Virus record (IMG/VR): IMGVR_UViG_3300019760_000001
Location: 43,714-107,713 of that record
Origin: a virus
Strand: one strand, 5' to 3'
Length of the DNA: 64,000 nucleotides
Under the pieces are notes generated by a model, which did not search any database, was not told where the DNA came from, and was given only the letters and a program-made list of their open reading frames with translations. The position numbers and the translations under genes are program-made. Shown in pieces: positions 58,887 to 64,000 of the stretch; within the stretch, counting starts at the first letter, position 1; each line of letters opens with the position of its first letter.

Positions 58887-58907
58887 GTTAGTAACAAAGG
58901 AATAAGC

Positions 58908-59084
58908 ATGAAAGAACAACTAGAACAAATTATAATAACTACTGAATATCAGTTAGAGTGCGCACTACAAGAACTGGCAAAAGCTGATGACTACATGGTG
59001 CCCACAAAAACGTATGAGTTGAGAGTAGCTGAGACAAAAGGTGAACTAAAAGCACTAAGAATGGTACATGGGATGTTAGGATGA
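58908..59084 (+). CDS. Small helical protein, 58 aa
   Basis: AAAGGA precedes the ATG at 58908. MKEQLEQIIITTEYQLECA is the start of a helical, charged protein. It overlaps the RHH-like gene as ATGA. Confidence 0.6.
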   Translation: MKEQLEQIIITTEYQLECALQELAKADDYMVPTKTYELRVAETKGELKALRMVHGMLG

Positions 59085-59224
59085 ACAGAGATAAAACAAT
59101 AATGATCAGACTGACACAAGATGAGAAAAAGAAGATTGAGAAGGCAGCAGACAGTACACCAACAGCCGTGTGGGCCAGGCAAAAGCTGCTAGATATAGTA
59201 AAAACACAGACAGGAGATAAATAA
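59081..59224 (+). CDS. Ribbon-helix-helix-like protein, 47 aa
   Basis: IMIRLTQDEKKKIEKAADST followed by AVWARQKLLDIV matches the RHH (MobC/CopG-like) pattern: a basic beta strand then two helices. Coupled to both neighbours. Likely early regulator. Confidence 0.6.
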   Translation: MNRDKTIMIRLTQDEKKKIEKAADSTPTAVWARQKLLDIVKTQTGDK

Positions 59225-59703
59225 TGATAGAAGTACACTATATGAAAAAAGACGAAGTGAAAATCACAGTAGCCTCTGATAGTATAAATAGACTATCGTG
59301 TATGGTACACGAAGATGCTAAACCAATAACAGCTGATGGAGTTAACGTACCCCAAATTCAGTACAAGACTGAGGAAATAGACATCAGGGAGTACAGACTT
59401 GGGAAACACAAGTTCTACATAGCAGCAAGAAATGGTACGGAGTGGTACACGATAGTAGCAAAACTAGCAACTGAAGTTGGTGAGTACAGCGAAGCAATAC
59501 AAGCTGGTATTGACATGATCAGGTATTCAGAAAAACAGCCTGCATTTGTTGTCGTGTCTAGCTACGTACTAGACAAACTCCTGAGCATCGCTGACAGAGG
59601 TCAATATCAACCTGCGTACATGAGTGAGAATGGTGTAGATACATATATGAACGTGCCAATTGCTGTGGTTAGCACAGATAAAATAATAGTAAAGGTTGTG
59701 TGA
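59224..59703 (+). CDS. Hypothetical protein, 159 aa
   Basis: Beta-rich product (IDIREYRLGKHKFYIAARNG) with a helical middle. The start overlaps the previous stop (TAATG). Unknown. Confidence 0.65.
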   Translation: MIEVHYMKKDEVKITVASDSINRLSCMVHEDAKPITADGVNVPQIQYKTEEIDIREYRLGKHKFYIAARNGTEWYTIVAKLATEVGEYSEAIQAGIDMIRYSEKQPAFVVVSSYVLDKLLSIADRGQYQPAYMSENGVDTYMNVPIAVVSTDKIIVKVV

Positions 59704-59885
59704 TGCCTTGGACATGTACAAAAGAGATGAGATGGTTGGAAACAGATGATAGTACTCAGGTATTAAGTAGCAATGGAGACCTTGTTGGTATGTACCCAGC
59801 AACAAAGCAAGTACTACAACAAAAATGGGTAAGCAACACAGGCGAAGTTAAATGGCTAGATGTGCCGACAGTAAAGGAGCAGTAA
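59703..59885 (+). CDS. Hypothetical protein, 60 aa
   Basis: I prefer the ATG at 59703 over a GTG at 59700. Trp-rich small protein (MPWTCTKEMRWLE). Unknown. Confidence 0.6.
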   Translation: MPWTCTKEMRWLETDDSTQVLSSNGDLVGMYPATKQVLQQKWVSNTGEVKWLDVPTVKEQ

Positions 59886-60157
59886 TGACTAAAGAAAATT
59901 ACGCACAAGCAAAATACATCCAAGAGAGGATTGATAAAGTAGAGACACGTAACGAATTGTACGACAACCACATAGCAGGAATAGCCGACTTCAAGTGGCA
60001 CGTTGAGGTAGTTGAGGATCGCTACAGTGGAGTTAAGACAGAAAAGATACGAGACGACGTGATATCCGACTACGAGATTACCAAGTTGATGGAGTACCTG
60101 GATGAGATCAGGGAACAAGAACTAGAAGAACTATATAACAAATTCGAGGAGATATGA
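59885..60157 (+). CDS. Hypothetical helical protein, 90 aa
   Basis: The start at 59885 overlaps the previous stop (TAATG) behind AAGGAG. Acidic helical C-terminus (KLMEYLDEIREQELEELYN). Unknown. Confidence 0.65.
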   Translation: MTKENYAQAKYIQERIDKVETRNELYDNHIAGIADFKWHVEVVEDRYSGVKTEKIRDDVISDYEITKLMEYLDEIREQELEELYNKFEEI

Positions 60158-60471
60158 TGAATTACTACGGAATAAACAAGAAAATAGAAGTACAAAGAAC
60201 AGACTGGGTTGGCCCAAAAGCAAGAATAGAGCAAAAGAAAGCTGATGCGCTGCTAGATGAGATTGTGGAACACACGATCGATGCAACTTGTACTGGTGGA
60301 AGAATGGGGCCGCCGTACGACAGGCTGGTGAAAGACTTGTTTAGTAAATACACCAATCTGGGATTTGAGTGTACTGCTCAACAAGGAGATTATTACTCAA
60401 TGTCACTTACACTAAAAGGCACACATCGCGCAATGATAGAGCAATTTGGGGAAGGGTACGATGGCTGCTAA
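60154..60471 (+). CDS. Hypothetical protein, 105 aa
   Basis: Starts in overlap with its neighbour behind GAGGAG. The C-terminal YGRMGPP-like region and a FECTAQQGDYYSMSLTLKG sheet are not a known family. Confidence 0.6.
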   Translation: MMNYYGINKKIEVQRTDWVGPKARIEQKKADALLDEIVEHTIDATCTGGRMGPPYDRLVKDLFSKYTNLGFECTAQQGDYYSMSLTLKGTHRAMIEQFGEGYDGC

Positions 60472-60853
60472 GCGTAAGAAGAAACAAGGACCAAAGCAAA
60501 ATGGTTGGGTGTACGTGATCAAGATTTGGTTAAAAGGGGAAGTCCTATTAAAAATTGGCACTACTAATAGAAACCCAAATACACGAGCGATTGAGATTGC
60601 GACTCAATGCCTAGAGCTGTTTGGGGAGATACCGAGAATGCGAGTGGTTGGTAGTAAACAAGTCCGTGAGAATTATGCAGTGGAGAAGGAACTACTTGAC
60701 AGAACAGCAAAATACACATTTGTCCCGGATGAGAGGTTGCACGGCTACTCAGAGTTTAGGCGTATGGGTGAAGTTGACTTACTAAAAGAGTTCACGAATT
60801 GTGTAAATAAAGCTTACCCAGCAGTGAAACCACCTGAATTAATCTGTATGTAA
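60461..60853 (+). CDS. GIY-YIG (T5orf172-type) protein, 130 aa
   Basis: I start at 60461 (GGAAGGG upstream). NGWVYVIKIWLKGEVLLKIG and TTNRNPNTRAIEI give the GIY-YIG variant core with its Lys-Ile-Gly-x-Thr and Arg. The C-terminus is short and has no extra DNA-binding module. It may be a nuclease or a derived protein. Confidence 0.65.
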   Translation: MAAKRKKKQGPKQNGWVYVIKIWLKGEVLLKIGTTNRNPNTRAIEIATQCLELFGEIPRMRVVGSKQVRENYAVEKELLDRTAKYTFVPDERLHGYSEFRRMGEVDLLKEFTNCVNKAYPAVKPPELICM

Positions 60854-60859
60854 GCCAAT

Positions 60860-60888
60860 ACTTTGTATAATTAAGGTACAAAGTTTTT
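60860..60888 (+). terminator. Rho-independent terminator
   Basis: ACTTTGTA and TACAAAGT form an 8-bp stem with a 9-nt loop, followed by TTTTT. It ends the early operon just after the GIY-YIG gene. Confidence 0.8.
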
Positions 60889-60890
60889 AA

Positions 60891-60997
60891 TAAAGAGGTC
60901 AATCTTGGCGGACTCACCTCTTTAGTAAGTACTTGATAAGAAGTCCGCCAACTCTTCTGAACACTATCAAACTTAAAAATTAACCTATGGCGAAAGA
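60891..60997 (+). promoter_or_regulatory. Pseudoknot leader D with CGAAAGA start motif
   Basis: TAAAGAGGT (60891-60899) pairs with ACCTCTTTA (60916-60924), and TTGGCGGACT (60905-60914) with AGTCCGCCAA (60942-60951). The two stems are interleaved with loops of 5, 1 and 17 nt, a textbook H-type pseudoknot. An AT-rich stretch and CGAAAGA (60991) precede the HNH start. Confidence 0.8.
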
Positions 60998-61006
60998 AAC
61001 ATAATA

Positions 61007-62038
61007 ATGAAATTACACTCAACTGTAACGAACAAAGTATCTATAAAGACATACAATAAACTGCCTAGCAGGATAGCTCAAATCCACGGAGATAAATACG
61101 ACTACTCTCTATTTACATTTAAGGGGGTTAAAGACTCTAGTACACTTCGATGTAATACAGGTAGACACCCTGATTGGGAAACTAGTATGGACAAGCATCT
61201 AAATGGAAAGCTAGGTTGTCCCTTATGTGCGCTAGAGAAGAAAATCAAACCTACTGCAAAGCTCTATGTCGAATACCAGAGAAGGTTAGGACTTGGTATA
61301 CTAAATGCTGTGCACACCTACTGCAAGTTTAAGAAGCCGCCTGCACTTTTATTAATAGGTAAACTTAATAAAAGGTTGAAAAATGAGGCAACAAAGAAAC
61401 AACAACGAAAAGAAGTTAAGAGGTTATCAGATAAGAAATATAGAGAGAATAATAAAGAACGACTAGCCGCAAAAAATAAAGCGTGGAGAAATAAAGACAT
61501 TGAAGCTTATAGAAAGTCGGAGAGGGAACGGAGGAGTAACCGATCGGCGGAAGAGGTAGAACGACAACGACTAGCTAGACAAGAGTATAATAAGGCAAAC
61601 TCCGCTAAAGTCAAACAAGCTAAGAGAGAGTCTAGATTGAGACACATTGAGAAAGCTAAAGCTACTTGTAAACGTTACAGAGAGTCTGCTAAAGGCCAGG
61701 CAATTGCTAAAGAAGCTAGAGCAAAGTACACAAGTAAGAAAAAAGAAGTCAGTGACGGAACAGTAACAGGTCCGGCATTGAAAGCATTAATGGAGGATCA
61801 AAGGCACCGCTGTAAGTACTGTGATAATGTATTGACTTACTTAAAGCCCAAGTATATACACTTAGATCACGTATTTCCTATCAGTAAAGGAGGCTTACAC
61901 ACAATAAACAATGTAGTTTGGAGTTGTGCTTCATGCAACTTGAGTAAAAGCTCAAGTACTGACTACAGCTTCCATCCTAACCAACAGACAGCGGCTAAAG
62001 ACTATGTGACAGTTCAGCCAACGTTAATAGAGATGTGA
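61007..62038 (+). CDS. HNH endonuclease with DUF723-like N-terminus, 343 aa
   Basis: Residues 1-75 (MKLHSTVTNKVSIKTYNK, HLNGKLGCPLCA) match the first module of the GIY-YIG protein at 36238-37383, which has four copies. A long basic coiled coil follows (residues ~110-240). The C-terminus has HRCKYCDNVL, IHLDHVFPISKGGLHTINN and CASCNLSKS, an HNH with zinc Cys. A freestanding homing-type nuclease with its own terminator and pseudoknot leader. Confidence 0.85.
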   Translation: MKLHSTVTNKVSIKTYNKLPSRIAQIHGDKYDYSLFTFKGVKDSSTLRCNTGRHPDWETSMDKHLNGKLGCPLCALEKKIKPTAKLYVEYQRRLGLGILNAVHTYCKFKKPPALLLIGKLNKRLKNEATKKQQRKEVKRLSDKKYRENNKERLAAKNKAWRNKDIEAYRKSERERRSNRSAEEVERQRLARQEYNKANSAKVKQAKRESRLRHIEKAKATCKRYRESAKGQAIAKEARAKYTSKKKEVSDGTVTGPALKALMEDQRHRCKYCDNVLTYLKPKYIHLDHVFPISKGGLHTINNVVWSCASCNLSKSSSTDYSFHPNQQTAAKDYVTVQPTLIEM

Positions 62039-62044
62039 TATACT
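62039..62044 (+). promoter_or_regulatory. TATACT -10 element with shared downstream box
   Basis: TATACTGATATTAACAAAGG followed by AATAACATG repeats the arrangement at 58881 but overlaps the end of the HNH gene. No clear -35. Confidence 0.45.
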
Positions 62045-62064
62045 GATATTAACAAAGGAATAAC

Positions 62065-62211
62065 ATGATAGAAATAGAAGAGATAGTAGACGAAGTAGTG
62101 GACTTGGTAGATAACAAGTTGAATGAAAGAGGTATTGACTTGGTAACAGACGAAGCAGACGAACTGCGTGAGTGTGTGCAGATGATACTGGAAGTAAGAG
62201 AAGGGCTATGA
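62065..62211 (+). CDS. Small acidic protein, 48 aa
   Basis: AAAGGA precedes the ATG. MIEIEEIVDEVVDLVDNKL is an acidic amphipathic helix protein. It overlaps the next gene (ATGA). Confidence 0.6.
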   Translation: MIEIEEIVDEVVDLVDNKLNERGIDLVTDEADELRECVQMILEVREGL

Positions 62212-62333
62212 GAAAATCAAAACAACAGACAATGTACCGACGTAAGAAAAGTAAAGTAAAAGCAGATAAGTCGCAAATAAAACCAACAACACCAGGATTG
62301 GTAGAATGGTTGTTAGGTAAATTACGTGGATAG
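62208..62333 (+). CDS. Small basic protein, 41 aa
   Basis: MRKSKQQTMYRRKKSKVK is highly basic, then a hydrophobic end (GLVEWLLGKLRG). Charge and size suggest nucleic-acid or membrane binding. Coupled to both neighbours. Confidence 0.55.
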   Translation: MRKSKQQTMYRRKKSKVKADKSQIKPTTPGLVEWLLGKLRG

Positions 62334-62721
62334 ACTGGGTAATTCCTTCTGGACGGAAAATGAAGTCACAGATTTCAACAAACAGGACATAACACCAGAC
62401 AAGCCAAAGTGGAATGTAGAGCCGACACAAAAGAGTATGGCAACATACACACTCCACAAGGATGGTAAGTTCACAGGCACGATGCTGATACTAGCAGTTG
62501 ATAGTCAGATCGACACATACGAAGCACTGAATACCGAATGGGTTGAAACTGGATTGGTAGTGCAGCTTGGTGAATGTGGAGACCCGACATACGGCTGGGA
62601 GAAGAAGATTGAGGCGCTACAAATCGTACTAGAGCGATACAAATACACACCAAAATTCAATAATGTGCTTGGTTGTGATTGCATATACCGATACGAACAA
62701 TGGATCGAGAACTTGTTGTAA
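62326..62721 (+). CDS. Hypothetical protein, 131 aa
   Basis: The start is a GTG overlapping the previous gene by 8 bp. A central DGKFTGTMLILAVDSQID sheet and a Cys pair (LGCDCIYRY). Unknown. Confidence 0.6.
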   Translation: MDRLGNSFWTENEVTDFNKQDITPDKPKWNVEPTQKSMATYTLHKDGKFTGTMLILAVDSQIDTYEALNTEWVETGLVVQLGECGDPTYGWEKKIEALQIVLERYKYTPKFNNVLGCDCIYRYEQWIENLL

Positions 62722-62908
62722 ACCTATTAATAATATAGTAATATTAGAGTTGTGGAGACAAAAAGGCCAACTAAGCCGATGGCCACTGGGATTCGGGCTA
62801 GTTGATAATTTCCTAGACAGGAAATAAACATAATAAATAGATCAGGTAAATTGCCTACACAAGAAACAAAATACCAACCAGTTAAGCTTCCATTAATGTG
62901 GGTTGGTG
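62722..62908. other. Structured non-coding region
   Basis: CAACTA(A)GCC pairs with GGCTAGTTG (62768-62804) and ATTTCCT-AGAC-AGGAAAT is a 7-bp hairpin at 62808-62825. No gene is seen. It forms the far leader of the wHTH gene at 63072. Confidence 0.45.
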
Positions 62909-62914
62909 TATACT
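62909..62914 (+). promoter_or_regulatory. TATACT -10 element before the wHTH gene
   Basis: GTTGGTGTATACTAACAAC lies about 19 bp before the first strand of the pseudoknot. No matching -35 at 16-18 bp. Confidence 0.4.
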
Positions 62915-62932
62915 AACAACATAGAAAGATTC

Positions 62933-63067
62933 CTGACGAGCGTCCTAGTTCATCTGGAATATCCACCAAAATAAAATGGTCGGGTGTTCGTCAGAGATCT
63001 TCATTGAAGAGTGCAGATGAATTAGGACGCAACTGACACTCAAACTCAACTAAATTATTCCGAAAGA
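62933..63067 (+). promoter_or_regulatory. Pseudoknot leader C with CGAAAGA start motif
   Basis: CTGACGA (62933-62939) pairs with TCGTCAG (62988-62994), and a 17-bp stem (62940-62956 with 63014-63030, one mismatch) is interleaved with it. Two small hairpins fill the loops. CGAAAGA (63061-63067) is 4 nt before the ATG at 63072. Confidence 0.75.
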
Positions 63068-63071
63068 GACT

Positions 63072-63905
63072 ATGCAAGTTAATACAAATGCAACAATACA
63101 CGGTGACGTACTACGTCAAGAGCAAGTAGGACATACACAAAACAACAAGAATGGGACTGTGGTAAGATACACAGAGACCACAACTACACTGGTAAGACAG
63201 AATAGAGCAAAGACAGGTAACATGAAAAGACTAGGACCAGCAGTAATGACAATGATGCTAAACGTAGCAGGAGATACACACAAGAGTACAGCACTAGGAA
63301 AACTAATAGCTGAGACAAGAGGTGGAAAGACTGGTAATATCGCGTACGATAGTAAGGGCAAACCACTAAACAAATCAATAGCAGAATGGTTAGGGTGCTC
63401 GGCTCCCGTAGCAAGTAAAGTACTAAAGTGGTTAATCGAATCAGGCATGGTTGTGAAGATTGGTAAATACAAGCTAATGACTAACCCATACGAGATACTA
63501 CCAAATCAACTAGGAAGTGATGCTGTGGCTCAATTGCAGGCACATTGGGACGATAACCCTACTGAAGTAATAGAATGGCTGGAGAAGGAAGATATAGACC
63601 AAATAACAAGAGAACACACAGACTTGCTAGTAGAAAGTAGAAAAGAGCAAATAGTGCTAGAGAAACAAGCAACAGCTGAAGCAAATAAACAAGACCAACA
63701 TGCGTACGAGAACATACACCTAGCAACACCAATACTAGAGATAATGCTGAAGAAACACGAACTACAGGACATAACACCAAGTCACCTGCGGCACTACATC
63801 AACAAGACTGGTAAGATGGACGGAGTACTGACACTACATACGGATAGACCAACACAGAAGTTACTAATGGACTACACAATCCAACAAAACAGTCAACTTC
63901 AGTAA
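63072..63905 (+). CDS. Winged-helix replication-type protein (RepL-like), 277 aa
   Basis: Residues ~50-145 contain MKRLGPAVMTMMLN, NKSIAEWLGCSAPVASKVLK and KLMTNPYEILP, a winged helix followed by an N-P motif like the RepL plasmid initiators. The C-terminal 130 residues are helical and not recognised. It carries pseudoknot leader C, like the wHTH gene at 33657. Replication initiation or its control is plausible. Confidence 0.6.
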   Translation: MQVNTNATIHGDVLRQEQVGHTQNNKNGTVVRYTETTTTLVRQNRAKTGNMKRLGPAVMTMMLNVAGDTHKSTALGKLIAETRGGKTGNIAYDSKGKPLNKSIAEWLGCSAPVASKVLKWLIESGMVVKIGKYKLMTNPYEILPNQLGSDAVAQLQAHWDDNPTEVIEWLEKEDIDQITREHTDLLVESRKEQIVLEKQATAEANKQDQHAYENIHLATPILEIMLKKHELQDITPSHLRHYINKTGKMDGVLTLHTDRPTQKLLMDYTIQQNSQLQ

Positions 63906-63980
63906 AACACAAGCCAATGTGACCTATAATGTAGTCAGGTAGTTAAGATAGACTGCCTGAAACTACAATAAAGGGCCAAT
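63906..63980. other. Intergenic region with TATAAT and hairpin
   Basis: TATAAT near 63922 without a good -35 is followed by a stem GTAGTCAGG/CCTGAAACTAC. It is the leader of the next, cut-off gene. Confidence 0.4.
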
Positions 63981-64000
63981 ATGGAATTAGAACTAACATT
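63981..64000 (+). CDS. Start of a gene cut by the window edge
   Basis: An ATG at 63981 behind AAAGGG begins MELELT. Too little remains to identify it. Confidence 0.5.

Larger units (their letters stand above)
58454..58907. other. Gene-poor region between minus pocket and plus genes
   Basis: It contains a G-run (58550-58556), a weak membrane ORF (58617-58712) and a TATACT at 58881. Nothing else is recognised. Confidence 0.4.

Noticed and set aside
34204-63067. Hammerhead, HDV or pistol ribozyme in the pseudoknot leaders
   Set aside because: The interleaved topology is partly HDV-like in leader C, but core sequences, the cleavage-site context and P1 start do not match, and the other leaders lack the extra helices.
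1-64000. CRISPR array, rRNA genes, insertion sequences, integrase or attachment sites
   Set aside because: I looked for regular repeat-spacer units, rRNA blocks, transposase or integrase motifs and found none.

Overview
The window is a 64 kb piece of a lytic, tailed dsDNA phage genome (Caudoviricetes). The grounds are dense small overlapping genes, a phage-type replisome, nucleotide-metabolism genes, a muramidase, several homing-type endonucleases and tRNA-like genes. No structural or terminase genes are visible, so this is the early/replication half of a larger genome. The host is not identified. A lipobox lipoprotein and a signal-peptide muramidase point weakly to a Gram-negative host.

Layout. 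From 1 to about 56.7 kb almost every gene is on the minus strand, so that block is read from right to left. From 57.0 kb to the end almost every gene is on the plus strand and starts from a near-perfect sigma70 promoter at 57001-57029. A small minus pocket (57.8-58.5 kb) lies behind a bidirectional terminator.

Minus block, following the coordinates: DNA ligase (partial), folA, thyA, nrdB, nrdA and an HU-like protein (0-7 kb); an SF1 helicase and small acidic proteins (7.7-11.8 kb); a replisome set of putative SSB, Sak4-like ATPase, AEP/PriCT primase and a DUF3987 ATPase split by a group I intron carrying an HNH endonuclease (11.8-18 kb); family A DNA polymerase (21-23.7 kb); two nucleotidyltransferase-fold proteins, an adenine methyltransferase, a PD-(D/E)XK nuclease and an SF2 helicase (24.4-32.7 kb); a winged-helix Rep-like gene beside an iteron-like array that may be an origin (33.6-34.6 kb); a VRR-NUC protein and a GIY-YIG nuclease (35-37.4 kb); a membrane/SPFH cluster (38.6-40.3 kb); a muramidase (43.1 kb); a RelA/SpoT-type HD hydrolase behind a long structured leader (46.4-47.5 kb); AP2 and HNH nucleases; and a T7/N4-type single-subunit RNA polymerase (52.5-54.2 kb). 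Two gene-poor stretches (26.6-27.9 and 43.8-44.8 kb) hold tRNA-like genes with good acceptor and T arms but odd anticodon arms.

Plus block: a ParB-like protein with nearby repeats, small early-type proteins, a GIY-YIG protein, an HNH endonuclease and a winged-helix replication-type protein.

How the parts fit: the nucleotide genes supply dNTPs to a phage-encoded replisome, and the phage RNA polymerase may serve a gene class whose promoters I cannot define. The least conventional signal is RNA structure. Four leaders, on both strands, combine an H-type pseudoknot, an AT-rich spacer and a shared CGAAAGA motif just before the start codon. All four lie upstream of DNA-acting proteins (two Rep-like winged-helix proteins and two nucleases). 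The hydrolase gene has a three-arm switch-like leader. More than twenty very small genes not usually called in such genomes are listed with their start and overlap evidence.
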